From the NCBI GenBank assembly GCA_041161065.1, contig JBEAVE010000020.1, forward strand, positions 17,447 to 81,446: a stretch of DNA of 64,000 bases. The letters run 5' to 3'. Shown piece after piece: positions 16,692 to 26,059 of the stretch; the first letter of the stretch is position 1; each line of letters begins with the position of its first letter. The notes beneath the pieces were generated by a model. It did no database searches, was not told the origin of the DNA, and was given only the letters and a program-made list of their open reading frames with translations. The stretch comes from DYRG01 sp041161065 (GTDB lineage Bacteria; Pseudomonadota; Gammaproteobacteria; Beggiatoales; Beggiatoaceae). A program made the position numbers and the translations under genes.

Positions 16692-17690
16692 CTATTTAGC
16701 ACTTAATGCCGCAATAAAACTTGCATCAAAGGTTTCTTCGGTTTTTGGAATCATTTTAATCGCATTTTTGCTCAATAATAATTCGCTAATTAACTTACCG
16801 CTTGCAAATAAAGAACGCATATCTTCACTGGGTTGAAAAACTGCACCCATTTCCTCTACATTCGGAATATAAACCGTTGCTAATTGCGCAGGCACTTCAG
16901 CTTTTGTAACACCTAAAGCAGTGGCAATAATTTTTTGAGATTCTTCTGGCTTTTCTTTCAAGAATTTCAAACCTTCTACATATCCTTGAACAACCCCTTT
17001 AACGGTTTCTGGGTTCTTATCAATAAAAGCCTGCGTGAAAACCAACACATCAGTAATCAGTCCGGGAGCTTCTTTAGAGGAAAAAATCACATGAAACTTT
17101 TGTCCGCCTCCTAATCCCACAATGGTTGAAACATTCGGTTCATACGTGACTCCCGCGTCAATTTTCGCGCTTTCTAATATGCCTTGAATGCTATCTGCGG
17201 GAATATTGTCGGCGATAATATCCTTTTGTGTTAAACCATTTTTTTGCAACGCATAAGTGAGCAAAATATCTTGCGGTGCTAAAAAATTGAAACCGACTTT
17301 CTTACCTTTTAAATCGGCAATATTTGAAATGGTTTTTGGAGCAACAATCGCATCTCCTCCATTAGAATAATCGATAGGTAAAATAACCTTAATTGCTAGC
17401 CCTTCTGAAATGGCAGAAATCACTTGATCATACGTTAAAGTTGCGGCATCGGCTTTACCCGTTTTCAATGCCTCTACCAATAACGCATTATCAGATAAAC
17501 TTGTTACTTTTACATTTGCGTGGAAAGGAGCAAATAGTTTTTGTGCATCAGCAACATACAAAGGTGCATAACCCACCCATGAAACCAAAGATAAACGCAC
17601 ATCTGTTGCGGCTTGAAGGGGTTGCACAAAAACCGCCCCTAATGCAATTGTTCCTAAAAAGTAACGTAAAACATCATGATATATTGACAT
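16692..17690 (-). CDS. ABC transporter substrate-binding protein, NMT1/SsuA-like
   Basis: A 332-residue periplasmic binding protein with a signal peptide cut near PLQA-ATD. The conserved opening WVGYAPLYVA and the DAATLTYDQV and IADLKGKKVG stretches place it in the NMT1/THI5-like family. Members bind sulfonates, nitrate, taurine or thiamine precursors. No permease or ATPase gene is adjacent, so the ligand and transporter are unknown. It is divergent from the solute-binding protein at 17758, with 67 bases between their starts. An alternative is a sensory rather than a transport role. Confidence 0.8.
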   Translation of the reverse strand: MSIYHDVLRYFLGTIALGAVFVQPLQAATDVRLSLVSWVGYAPLYVADAQKLFAPFHANVKVTSLSDNALLVEALKTGKADAATLTYDQVISAISEGLAIKVILPIDYSNGGDAIVAPKTISNIADLKGKKVGFNFLAPQDILLTYALQKNGLTQKDIIADNIPADSIQGILESAKIDAGVTYEPNVSTIVGLGGGQKFHVIFSSKEAPGLITDVLVFTQAFIDKNPETVKGVVQGYVEGLKFLKEKPEESQKIIATALGVTKAEVPAQLATVYIPNVEEMGAVFQPSEDMRSLFASGKLISELLLSKNAIKMIPKTEETFDASFIAALSAK

Positions 17691-17757
17691 AAGACCACCA
17701 AAATAATATGCTTAAAAACTAAGTATAACGTATTTTTTACACTGTATTGAATCTCTT

Positions 17758-19440
17758 ATGCAAAAATTTTTTTTGTTTATCGCTTTAGAAATGCTTACGT
17801 TGATTTCTGTTGCAAATGAAACCCCGCCACTTATGTATGAACCATTGCAACTGCGTAAGGACGATGCGGCACAACATATTTCTCCCGCGCGAACAAAAGG
17901 TTCTCATCTTAATGTGTTTCTCCCCAGCGTGGCTTATTTGTACATTTCTCATGCAATCAATGGCGCGCTAATTCGACCCGCAAATAATCCTCAAGGTTGG
18001 GAGTATGATTTAGCTATTTCTCACCAACAAATTAATGACACCACTTACGAGTTCAAATTGCGTGAAGGGGTGGTATTTCAAGACGGTTCTCCTTTTAATG
18101 CTGATTCGATCATTTCAAATATGAAATTCTTTAAGAGGAAACCCCCTGTTTATAGCAAAATACATGAGGTTTATGATCGGGTTTCAAAAATAGATGATTA
18201 TACCGTCCAATTTCATTTGAAAGAGAAATACGGTGCTTTTATAAATGATGTGGTTTGGATTCAGTTTTATACGCAAGATTATTTATTGGAATATGGTTGG
18301 AATGGAAAACCCACTCCACCTAATTTAGCCGCCGCTGGATTGTATGGTTTAGGTCCTTATATTTTGAAAGAAGGTTATGCAGAAGGAGATCGTCAAACAT
18401 CTAAAATAGAATTGATTGCAAATCCGCTGTATTGGAATAAAAATTATCCTAAAATTGAAAGCATTACCATCTACACAGAATTATCAGAACAACAAGCCCG
18501 TGAAATGGTACTTTATCATGAAGGTCAATTAGATATTGCACCGCTAGATTTTAATTATAAAATAGAAACGATTTTATCACCGTATGCAAAATTGTTCATT
18601 TCTCCTTCAACAGAAGCCTATATGATACATTTCAATATGCGCACCGGAAATCCCCGTTTATTAGATAAAGAAGTGCGCGTTGCTTTGAATCAAGCAATTC
18701 ATCGAACAAACCTATTGCGATTCGTATATGAAGATGAAGGAGATTTAGTGCCTGCACTCGCTTCACCTGCTTTTATAGGCGTTAAAGAAAATTTAGAAAA
18801 ACATAAAGCATTTTTAGAACAAATCGACCCTTATCAATCTGAGCAACAGGAAAAATTATTTTATATTTTAGATGGCTTAAAATTAAAAGTTTTAACGCAA
18901 GAACATTTGTTGTTTTTGTGGCGAGGAATTGAATATAAACTACAAAAAGTCGGCGTAACATTAGAAGTAACTGTGGTTAAAAATCAGCAAGCACTTTTTG
19001 AGCAACTTTTAAGTACCAATATCGGTAAAAATACCCAAGCATGGGATTTGTTAAGTTGGACAAATGATGGTTGGTTTCTATTGCACCCTTGGTCGGTTTT
19101 TATGGTGTTAAGAACGCATAATTATTGGAGTACATTATCTAGCGATGCAATTATGGATAATTATTTGGAGGAATTGCTTAGAGCAAAAACAGATGAACCG
19201 CTTTTTATTGAAACCATTTATAATATAATGCACTACGCTTCAGACAATGCTTATATGTTATTTCTACCTGCGCCGCATAAAATATTTGCTGTTAATAAAG
19301 AAGTTGTTTTCACGCCTTATCAACAAGCGGTGCTACCTTTGTGGGAAATTGAACTCAGTGATCGTCATGTTTCTTTGCGTAAAGGTGATTATCCTGATGA
19401 ATTGAAAAAGCCCGTACAAATGCTCAAAAAACATTTTTAA
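17758..19440 (+). CDS. Periplasmic solute-binding protein, family 5 (nickel/peptide-type)
   Basis: A 560-residue protein with an N-terminal hydrophobic signal and the SBP family 5 layout. It shows VFLPSVAYLYISHAI, FKLREGVVFQDGSPFN near residue 100, AAGLYGLGPYIL, and LNQAIHRTNLL in the middle. It resembles NikA-type nickel-binding proteins in length and in these stretches. No permease genes follow. Instead, a chemoreceptor gene starts 17 bases after the stop. The pair suggests a ligand-sensing complex rather than uptake. Ligand unknown; nickel and peptides are the family options. Confidence 0.8.
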   Translation: MQKFFLFIALEMLTLISVANETPPLMYEPLQLRKDDAAQHISPARTKGSHLNVFLPSVAYLYISHAINGALIRPANNPQGWEYDLAISHQQINDTTYEFKLREGVVFQDGSPFNADSIISNMKFFKRKPPVYSKIHEVYDRVSKIDDYTVQFHLKEKYGAFINDVVWIQFYTQDYLLEYGWNGKPTPPNLAAAGLYGLGPYILKEGYAEGDRQTSKIELIANPLYWNKNYPKIESITIYTELSEQQAREMVLYHEGQLDIAPLDFNYKIETILSPYAKLFISPSTEAYMIHFNMRTGNPRLLDKEVRVALNQAIHRTNLLRFVYEDEGDLVPALASPAFIGVKENLEKHKAFLEQIDPYQSEQQEKLFYILDGLKLKVLTQEHLLFLWRGIEYKLQKVGVTLEVTVVKNQQALFEQLLSTNIGKNTQAWDLLSWTNDGWFLLHPWSVFMVLRTHNYWSTLSSDAIMDNYLEELLRAKTDEPLFIETIYNIMHYASDNAYMLFLPAPHKIFAVNKEVVFTPYQQAVLPLWEIELSDRHVSLRKGDYPDELKKPVQMLKKHF

Positions 19441-19457
19441 TAATTTGGAATTTTTAC

Positions 19458-20975
19458 ATGAATCTTACCATTTCAAAAAAGTTGTTTTTACTTTCAATAT
19501 TTTCAGCGAGTGCCTTGATTTTAAGCAGTATTTATAGCCTCTATAATTTGCGTTCTACTTTTCAATGGATCGGCGAAGTTTATCAAGGTGCAGCTATCAT
19601 TGAGGAAATGAATTCAGATTTAGGTCTTCCGTTATCTAAATTGAGAGAGTTGTCGTTATCAATTGTGATGTCACCAAATAAAAAACAGCAGTTGGAAATT
19701 TATGAACAATCTACAAATTTAATTAAACAATTGAATGATTATTTTGATGATGCACAGGCTAAATATAACGTGAATTTTCACCCTGAAGAACAAGAAATGT
19801 ATTGGAAACTATTGGGAAGTTGGAGACAATATACAAAGTTAGTGGATTATACGGCTCAACATGTTTTAGATGGTTATCGAGAAGCGGCTTTTATTAACGT
19901 GAACAATTCAGAGAAACAACAATTTGAATTGTTATTTAAACAGTTTGGTGCTTGGCAAAAACATAAGGTTTCTGAAGCCGCTAATTTTTATGCTAATGCC
20001 AAACAAAATTACCAAACTGTTTTCTATATTTCTATTTTAGTATGGACGGTTGTTACATTGGCGGTTTTTTCCGTTAGTTTTAGTTTAGCAAAAACGATTA
20101 CTACTTCCTTACAAAAAGCCGTTAATATTATGAACACCATGAGTCAAGGAAAACTGAATATACACATTACTGAAAAACGTTATGATGAAATCGGTTTATT
20201 GTTTAATGCAATGCAACAAATGGCAAATCAACTCAAACAAGTTGTTGAACAAGTTCTAGAAACCGCAGAACAAATTACAACTGCCAGTCAGCAATTGATT
20301 ATAACATCGGTTGATTTAACTAAAGATGCTGCAGAGCAAGCGGCTAACATAGAAGAAACCACGAGCGTTTTAGAAGAAGTGAGCATTTCGATTTCTCAAA
20401 CGGCAGAAAATTCAAAGCAATCCGACACCCTTGCAATAGAAACCAGAGAACAAGCCAAGAAAGGTGGAAGTGCTGTTGAAAATACAATGCAAGCGATGCA
20501 AAAAATTGCTGAAAAAGTCGATATTATTCAAAATATTGCTTATAAAACCAATATCTTAGCATTAAATGCGGCAATTGAAGCCGCGCGCGTTGGAGAACAA
20601 GGAAAGGGTTTCGCAGTGGTTGCTATTGAAGTGAGAAAACTGGCTGAAAATAGTCATCTCGCCGCCGATAGCATTAATCAATTAACCCAAGAAAGCGTTA
20701 ATATTTCAAAAACCGCCAGCGAGTTGTTATCACAACACATTATTCCTAGCGTGTATAGAACTTCCGATTTTGTTCAAGAAATTGCAAGCATTTCCGATGA
20801 ACAAGCGAAAGCTATTCGTGAAATTGAAATTGCAATGGAACGTATTGATAATGCAGCTCAAAAGAACGCAGCGGCTTCTGAAGAAGTTTCTGCAAGTGCA
20901 CAAATGCTAGATGATCAAGCCAAGCAATTACAACTAATGATGGCTTTTTTTCAATTAAATACCACAGCCTCATAA
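19458..20975 (+). CDS. Methyl-accepting chemotaxis protein
   Basis: A 505-residue transducer. A membrane segment lies near residues 9-29, a periplasmic four-helix-bundle-like domain follows to about residue 190, a second membrane segment spans about 191-213, then a HAMP domain and a long cytoplasmic coiled coil. The highly conserved hairpin tip is present as LNAAIEAARVGEQGKGFAV. There is no C-terminal CheR/CheB pentapeptide. The gene follows the family 5 solute-binding protein, so the receptor probably reads that protein's ligand state. It signals to CheA through CheW; no che genes are in the window. Confidence 0.9.
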   Translation: MNLTISKKLFLLSIFSASALILSSIYSLYNLRSTFQWIGEVYQGAAIIEEMNSDLGLPLSKLRELSLSIVMSPNKKQQLEIYEQSTNLIKQLNDYFDDAQAKYNVNFHPEEQEMYWKLLGSWRQYTKLVDYTAQHVLDGYREAAFINVNNSEKQQFELLFKQFGAWQKHKVSEAANFYANAKQNYQTVFYISILVWTVVTLAVFSVSFSLAKTITTSLQKAVNIMNTMSQGKLNIHITEKRYDEIGLLFNAMQQMANQLKQVVEQVLETAEQITTASQQLIITSVDLTKDAAEQAANIEETTSVLEEVSISISQTAENSKQSDTLAIETREQAKKGGSAVENTMQAMQKIAEKVDIIQNIAYKTNILALNAAIEAARVGEQGKGFAVVAIEVRKLAENSHLAADSINQLTQESVNISKTASELLSQHIIPSVYRTSDFVQEIASISDEQAKAIREIEIAMERIDNAAQKNAAASEEVSASAQMLDDQAKQLQLMMAFFQLNTTAS

Positions 20976-21024
20976 TTTTATGGCAAAATGTTGTTTTCTT
21001 TATTACTTTGTTAGGAGCAATGCA

Positions 21025-22329
21025 ATGCTTAAAACGCGCAATTGGATACTCACTTTTCTATTAAGTGGGTTTCTATTTTCAAATAGTTGGGCGGTAGAAA
21101 GTGGGATTACACCACAAATCACGGTAACTCAATTAAATGATTATTTGACATTCTTTTATGATGGACGAAATACCAAACCCACTGATCCGGATAATTGGTT
21201 ATTTGGTTCGGCATTGAAACTGGGGATCGGTTCTTATGCCATTCATCAAGGAAATAAAGCGGTTATTTATGATACGTTTCTTTCATTAGAACACGCACGG
21301 TGGATTAGAAATTATCTTGAGCAACAAATGGGAATTAAACATATCACCGTTATTCAAAGTCATTGGCATTTAGATCATATTGCGGGTAATGAAATTTATA
21401 AAGATTGCGATATTGTTTCTTTGAAGAAAACCCGTGAAATTATGAAAGAGAAACAAGCGGCATTAGAATCGGGTGCAGAATGGGGTCCGCCAGAAATCAA
21501 TCCCATGATTGCACCCAATGCCGTTTTTGAAACCCGTATGGATATGTATGTTGGCGATATTAAATTAGAGCTACACCAATTCAATATTCATAGCCCCGAT
21601 GCTAATTTAATTTATCTTCCAAAAGATAAGATTTTATTAGCGGGTGACGCATTGGAAGATACGGTAACTTATATGGTTTCAGATCATGTGCCAGAATTAC
21701 CCACGCACTTAAAGGAACTCCAACGTTTAAAGGCAATGGATATTGCAAAGATTTATCCTAATCACGGTAATCCTAACGTTATTAGAAATGGCGGTTACAA
21801 CAAAACATTTATCGATGCAACAATCAATTATATTACGCGCATGATTCAGCGTGTAAAAGAACCAAATTATTTGCAAATAACGTTAGAAGATATTATTGGT
21901 GATTCTTTAGAAAAAGGCTGGGTCACTTTATTTGAACCTTATCGCGTTGTTCATGAAGCAAACTTAAAATATGTTCATGATTATTATGCGAATAAACCTT
22001 TGCCTGATTTGGGAACATCTGAAGATACTGCGCAGTGTGCAAATGTTGATAGCTTTTCACAAACATTTAATATTCCTTGCGTGAATGTGAATGGAACATT
22101 GTTTTCAACAATATTGAAAATTGAAAGCAATAATACCCGTTTTACATTACAACCTAACGACACGCGAGTGATTACAAATCCTCAAGCAACAACGTGTGCA
22201 ACTTATAACAATTCTGGTGTACATTTTCCTTGCGTTTATGTGGGACGTTCAAACAAACAATGGCTCAAATTAAAACCCGCTAATGATTCAAATGGATTGG
22301 GATTTGATTTGGCGGATTTTGGTCAGTAA
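21025..22329 (+). CDS. Secreted metallo-beta-lactamase-fold hydrolase
   Basis: A 434-residue protein with a signal peptide (cut near SWA-VES). The metal motif HWHLDH lies near residue 112 of the mature frame. A second metal site includes the Asp in LLAGDALED and the His in YPNHGN. The C-terminal 110 residues carry four Cys and a beta-rich extension, probably a separate domain. The fold covers beta-lactamases, thiolesterases and glyoxalases, so the substrate cannot be named. TTAGGAG precedes the ATG at 21025, which fixes the start. It follows the chemoreceptor gene in the same direction but is not clearly co-functional. Confidence 0.75.
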   Translation: MLKTRNWILTFLLSGFLFSNSWAVESGITPQITVTQLNDYLTFFYDGRNTKPTDPDNWLFGSALKLGIGSYAIHQGNKAVIYDTFLSLEHARWIRNYLEQQMGIKHITVIQSHWHLDHIAGNEIYKDCDIVSLKKTREIMKEKQAALESGAEWGPPEINPMIAPNAVFETRMDMYVGDIKLELHQFNIHSPDANLIYLPKDKILLAGDALEDTVTYMVSDHVPELPTHLKELQRLKAMDIAKIYPNHGNPNVIRNGGYNKTFIDATINYITRMIQRVKEPNYLQITLEDIIGDSLEKGWVTLFEPYRVVHEANLKYVHDYYANKPLPDLGTSEDTAQCANVDSFSQTFNIPCVNVNGTLFSTILKIESNNTRFTLQPNDTRVITNPQATTCATYNNSGVHFPCVYVGRSNKQWLKLKPANDSNGLGFDLADFGQ

Positions 22330-22357
22330 TTTTAACCCTTTTGGAATAAAGAAACTT

Positions 22358-23305
22358 ATGTTGAAAAAAATTTGTATTTTAGGTGGAAGTGGGTTTGTCG
22401 GCAGACATTTGTTGAACCGTTTGGCAAATCCTAAATTGCACATTATTGTGCCGAGTCGCCGCCCCGAACGTCATCGTTCAATTGAGGTTTTACCGAATGT
22501 TCAAACGGTGAGAGCAAATATTCACGATCCAGAAACCCTGAATCATTTGATAAAGGGTTGTGATGCAGTGATCAATTTGGTAGGAATTCTAAATGAATCT
22601 AACCAAAGCTCATTTGAAGAAAATCATTTTGAATTGGTAAAGAAACTGACACAGGCGTGTCAAAACAACGGGGTTAGCCGAGTTTTACATATTAGTGCAT
22701 TGCACGCAGATAAAACAGAGGTGCAAAGTACTTATTTGAAAACAAAAGCCAAAGCAGAGCAATATTTAATGCAAGCAAAGGATTTGAATGTGACGATTTT
22801 TCGCCCGTCAGTGATATTTGGTGTTGATGATTCGTTCTTTAATCGTTTTGCTCTGTTATTAGATTTGATACCTTGCTGTTTTCCTCTCGCGTGTCCGAAT
22901 GCAAAATTTGCCCCTGTGTGGGTTAATGATGTGGCGGAAGTGATGGCGCAAGCCCTTGAAAATAGAGAAACTTTTGGGCATAGTTACAATCTTTGTGGAT
23001 CGAAAACTTACACCTTGAAAGCATTAGTTGAATTGACTGCACAAATGATGGGTTTGAAACGCACCGTGATTGGTTTGAACGACAAACTTTCTCAATTACA
23101 AGCACGTTTTATGGAGTTTGTCCCGACTAAACCTTTTTCTCGAGATAATTATTTGTCATTGCAAATGGATAGTGTTTGTAGCGGCGATGATTTTGCTTTC
23201 TTTAATGTGCAACCGGCTTCATTAGAAGTGATTATGCCCAATCATTTTGAACCCACGCACCAACGTGCAAAATATGTGGATTTCAGATTTAGTGCACGGC
23301 GGTAA
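22358..23305 (+). CDS. NAD(P)-binding epimerase, NDUFA9-like
   Basis: A 315-residue extended short-chain dehydrogenase/epimerase. The Rossmann motif is GGSGFVGRHL, the active-site pair is in YLKTKAKAE (Tyr and Lys), and the C-terminus is of NDUFA9/complex-I-associated type. Bacterial relatives are annotated as complex I NDUFA9-subunit family proteins. The start is ATG 22358 with GGAATAAAG upstream; the open frame before it overlaps the previous gene. Function in bacteria is unclear, with quinone- or lipid-linked roles suggested. Not part of an obvious operon. Confidence 0.75.
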   Translation: MLKKICILGGSGFVGRHLLNRLANPKLHIIVPSRRPERHRSIEVLPNVQTVRANIHDPETLNHLIKGCDAVINLVGILNESNQSSFEENHFELVKKLTQACQNNGVSRVLHISALHADKTEVQSTYLKTKAKAEQYLMQAKDLNVTIFRPSVIFGVDDSFFNRFALLLDLIPCCFPLACPNAKFAPVWVNDVAEVMAQALENRETFGHSYNLCGSKTYTLKALVELTAQMMGLKRTVIGLNDKLSQLQARFMEFVPTKPFSRDNYLSLQMDSVCSGDDFAFFNVQPASLEVIMPNHFEPTHQRAKYVDFRFSARR

Positions 23306-23375
23306 TCTATAATAAAAACTGCAAGCTTTCAAAACACCTTGCAGACATTGAACAACCACTGGAGGAATAAGTAGT

Positions 23376-23861
23376 ATGTTGCCCAAACTTTTACTTATTG
23401 GGTTGTTAGGTTTGTCGCCTAATGTTTTTGCTCAAAAATCCCATGAATTGGGTGATCCCTCTCGCAAAATAAATGTTTCATTGGTTGTTGATGAAGAAAT
23501 GGGAGGACGCACGATTTCACAATATGTAGGAAAAAGCGATAATTATTTGTTAAATCGTTTAATGCAGCAAGATATTGCAACTGCGAGTACTTTTGTTGAT
23601 GTAGAAACCGCGCAAAAAGCCGTTAATGAAGTGATTGCCATTAACCGTCAAGCGATTGCGAATTGGTGGATAAGTACTTCGCCGCGCCAAGCCTTTTCTG
23701 CCACCGTTAATACAAAAGCTCGCATGATTAGTCGCTATCTATTTGAAAAACATGGACGATCAACGCGCAGCCGTGAAATATCAGAAACTAAAGTCCGCGT
23801 GATTTTAGTAAAGAAAGATGACCATTGGTTTGTTTTACTTGCTTACCCCGATCCGCAGTAG
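23376..23861 (+). CDS. Secreted RNase A-like (CdiA-CT type) toxin-domain protein, catalytic residues altered
   Basis: A 161-residue protein with a signal peptide cut near VFA-QKS. Residues 41-160 match the bacterial RNase A-like toxin domain (PF18431) of CdiA C-termini. Landmarks are the opening GG-x-T, VGKSDNYL, STFVD followed by AQKAV, and a closing AYP near residue 157. In the Yersinia kristensenii toxin, as I recall, His175, Arg186, Thr276 and Tyr278 form the active site. The spacing maps these to Tyr50, Arg61, Leu155 and Tyr157 here, so the His and Thr are lost. It is therefore probably inactive as an RNase or uses a different mechanism. A CdiI-like immunity gene follows after 23 bases. 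Confidence 0.7.
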   Translation: MLPKLLLIGLLGLSPNVFAQKSHELGDPSRKINVSLVVDEEMGGRTISQYVGKSDNYLLNRLMQQDIATASTFVDVETAQKAVNEVIAINRQAIANWWISTSPRQAFSATVNTKARMISRYLFEKHGRSTRSREISETKVRVILVKKDDHWFVLLAYPDPQ

Positions 23862-23884
23862 AAACTTAAAGGAATGTTAAAGAA

Positions 23885-24187
23885 ATGTATGATTTTATGT
23901 TATTTCAACATGAATATCCGCGCTTTTACAGTTGTTTAGCCGCTTACTTTCCTGATACTGAGGGTTTAACGGAGGAAGAAGTGGTGAGCAACTATGCGGA
24001 AGAAACCGACCCCGAAGAAATCGCTGAAGCCTATCAAGAAGCCTATCAACTACTTCATAGCAACAATAGTGCAGCATTAAGCGTCATCGGACCGTTGGCG
24101 AACCGTTATTTTCGTGATAATGAAGAAGTTATCGCTTGGTTGAGCGACATTACAAAACTCCTCGCCCGCGCCTTGCCTAAAAGCTAA
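23885..24187 (+). CDS. CdiI-like immunity protein
   Basis: A 100-residue acidic helical protein without signal peptide. It matches the pattern of the CdiI-type immunity family paired with RNase A-like CdiA toxins: EYPRFYSCLAAYFPDT, EEEVV in the first third, and WLSDITKLL near the end. It would neutralise the toxin domain encoded 23 bases upstream by binding it in the cytoplasm. AAAGGAA precedes the ATG. The pairing of toxin-like and immunity-like families strengthens both calls. Whether it still binds the altered partner is unknown. Confidence 0.65.
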   Translation: MYDFMLFQHEYPRFYSCLAAYFPDTEGLTEEEVVSNYAEETDPEEIAEAYQEAYQLLHSNNSAALSVIGPLANRYFRDNEEVIAWLSDITKLLARALPKS

Positions 24188-24194
24188 AAAACTC

Positions 24195-24287
24195 GGTAGT
24201 GATCAAATTGAGATGCTCATTAAATCTATAATTTACTGAAAATAAACCCAAAATAGGCAAAATTACCTTTTGCTTTTGATCACTACC
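24195..24287. mobile_element. MITE, 93 bp, perfect 13-bp terminal inverted repeats, copy 3
   Basis: GGTAGTGATCAAA (24195-24207) and TTTGATCACTACC (24275-24287) are exact reverse complements. The left 25 bases also match the left end of the IS1-family element at 63777 at about 20 positions. The interior has no ORF. No clear target-site duplication is seen. It lies between the CdiI-like gene and rnpB. Confidence 0.7.
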
Positions 24288-24340
24288 TCTTAATTTTTAT
24301 CCTATCACCTAACTTTAATATCACTGCCAAATTTTCTGTG

Positions 24341-24369
24341 TTGCATTGTTAAGAAAAGTGTTTTATTCT
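24341..24369 (+). promoter_or_regulatory. Sigma-70 promoter of rnpB
   Basis: TTGCAT at 24341-24346, a 17-base spacer and TATTCT at 24364-24369. The predicted start, about 7 bases downstream (24376), coincides with the 5' end of the RNase P RNA pairing region. Confidence 0.6.
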
Positions 24370-24376
24370 GTTGGAA

Positions 24377-24743
24377 GAAAGTTGGTTGGGCAATCGCTGT
24401 ATTTCGTTGAAATAGAGAGGAAAGTCCGGGCTTTATAGGACAGGACGCCAGCTAACAGCTGGGAAGTGTGAGCTTACGGAAAGTGCAACAGAAAAGAAAC
24501 CGCTGAGCAATCAGTAAGGGTGAAATGGTGCGGTAAGAGCGCACCGCGTTTGTGGTAACAGAAACGGCATGGCAAACCCCGTCCAAAGCAAGACCAAATA
24601 GAGAAACTGAGGATTTTCCTCAAACGTGTCCTGCGTTGTTTCTGGGTAGGTCGCTTGAGCAACTTAGTAATAATTTGCCTAGAGGAATGATTGCCTCGTT
24701 TGGTTTTCCAAATAGACAGAACCCGGCTTACAAACCAACTTTC
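24377..24743 (+). ncRNA. rnpB: RNase P RNA, bacterial type A
   Basis: The 5' end GAAAGTTGG (24377-24385) pairs with CCAACTTTC (24735-24743) to form helix P1. The hallmark GAGGAAAGTCCGGGCT lies at about 24417-24432. ACAGAAA and the CR-IV/V region (TGAAATGGTGCGGTAAGAGCGCACCG) with GGCAAACCCC follow. This is the catalytic RNA that matures tRNA 5' ends. About 367 nt, within the usual range. No gene is seen between it and gap apart from about 150 bases of AT-rich leader. Confidence 0.9.
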
Positions 24744-24891
24744 TTTCTCTTTACAACCCGCTTTTCCCGCCCTGTCGTTCCTCACCAATAAAATGCAACC
24801 CGCCACAGGTTAGATTTTTTTATTTCTATCGCTCGCCAAACTAGGCTATGATATGCGTTTTAGTTTTTTCACTATCTGACAGGAGAGACTC

Positions 24892-25902
24892 ATGACAATA
24901 AAAGTCGCAATCAATGGCTATGGTCGTATCGGACGCAACGTGTTACGCGCGCTGTATGAAGGCGGTCGCAAAGACATTCAAATCGTTGCAATCAACGACT
25001 TAGGCAATGCGCACACCAACGCCCACTTAACTAAACGCGACACCGTGCACGGCAAATTCCCCGGAACGGTCGAAGTCGACGGCGATTTCATGATCGTCAA
25101 TGGCGACAAAATCCGCGTCTGCGCCGAACGTGATCCTTCAAAATTGCCTTGGGGTGAATTGGGTGTCGACGTGGTCATGGAATGTACGGGAATTTTCCGC
25201 ACCAAAGCCAAATGCCAACCTCATTTAACCGCGGGCGCAAAGAAAGTGATCATTTCTGCCCCCGCCGATAAAAATGAATGCGATGCAACCGTTGTATATG
25301 GCGTAAATCATCACGTTTTGAAAGCAGAACACACCGTCATTTCAAATGCGTCTTGCACCACCAATTGTTTAGCCCCAATGGTTAAACCTTTGAACGATAA
25401 AATTGGTTTGGTGTCGGGTTTGATGACCACTATCCATTCTTATACCAACGATCAAGTCTTAACCGACGTGTATCACTCTGATTTATATCGCGCTCGCGCC
25501 GCTGCGTTAAACATGATTCCTACCAAAACTGGTGCAGCTCAAGCGGTTGGTATTGTATTACCTGAATTAAACGGCAAATTATCAGGTTTTGCAATGCGCG
25601 TTCCTACCCCGAACGTTTCTGTCGTTGATTTAACGTTCATTGCTTCTCGTGATACTACCAAAGATGAAGTTAATTCTATTTTGAAAGCCGCGTCTGAAAA
25701 CGAATTGAAAGGCGTTTTATATTACAATGACGAATCCTTAGTTTCTTCTGATTTCAACCATTCAGTCGCTTCTTCTACCTTTGATTCAACGCAAACTACC
25801 GTGATTGGAAACTTAGTGAAAGTGCTTTCTTGGTACGATAACGAATGGGGTTTCTCAAACCGTATGTTAGATACCTGCGTTGCGTTAATGAACGCCAAGT
25901 AA
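24892..25902 (+). CDS. gap: Glyceraldehyde-3-phosphate dehydrogenase
   Basis: A 336-residue type I GAPDH. The NAD-binding NGYGRIGR, the catalytic NASCTTNCLAP (Cys) and the His-containing TTIHSYTNDQ are present. NEWGFSNRM closes the protein. It converts glyceraldehyde-3-phosphate, NAD(P) and phosphate to 1,3-bisphosphoglycerate in glycolysis or the Calvin cycle. CAGGAGAG precedes the ATG. A strong intrinsic terminator lies 20 bases after the stop. Monocistronic. Confidence 0.95.
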   Translation: MTIKVAINGYGRIGRNVLRALYEGGRKDIQIVAINDLGNAHTNAHLTKRDTVHGKFPGTVEVDGDFMIVNGDKIRVCAERDPSKLPWGELGVDVVMECTGIFRTKAKCQPHLTAGAKKVIISAPADKNECDATVVYGVNHHVLKAEHTVISNASCTTNCLAPMVKPLNDKIGLVSGLMTTIHSYTNDQVLTDVYHSDLYRARAAALNMIPTKTGAAQAVGIVLPELNGKLSGFAMRVPTPNVSVVDLTFIASRDTTKDEVNSILKAASENELKGVLYYNDESLVSSDFNHSVASSTFDSTQTTVIGNLVKVLSWYDNEWGFSNRMLDTCVALMNAK

Positions 25903-25925
25903 GTTTCTTTGTTTTTGAATTAATT

Positions 25926-25957
25926 AAAGACAGGCGTTAAAACCTGTCTTTTTTGTT
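25926..25957 (+). terminator. Intrinsic terminator of gap
   Basis: AAAGACAGG (25926-25934) pairs perfectly with CCTGTCTTT (25943-25951), followed by a T-rich tract. Confidence 0.85.
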
Positions 25958-26059
25958 TTGTTTTTGTAAGGAATTAATGAAGAAAATGGTTGTTATGTCG
26001 CTACCCAATCCTCGCTCAAATTACAAAGAAACTTATAACTTTTGCTCATGTTTTTTCTT

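Noticed and set aside
23319..23344. CTGCAAG/CTTGCAG hairpin before the RNase A-like gene
   Set aside because: Only 7 pairs with a 12-base loop and no T-tract; too weak to call a terminator or regulator.
24474..24806. Open frames on both strands inside 24474-24806
   Set aside because: They lie inside the RNase P RNA gene, whose paired ends and core motifs are clear.
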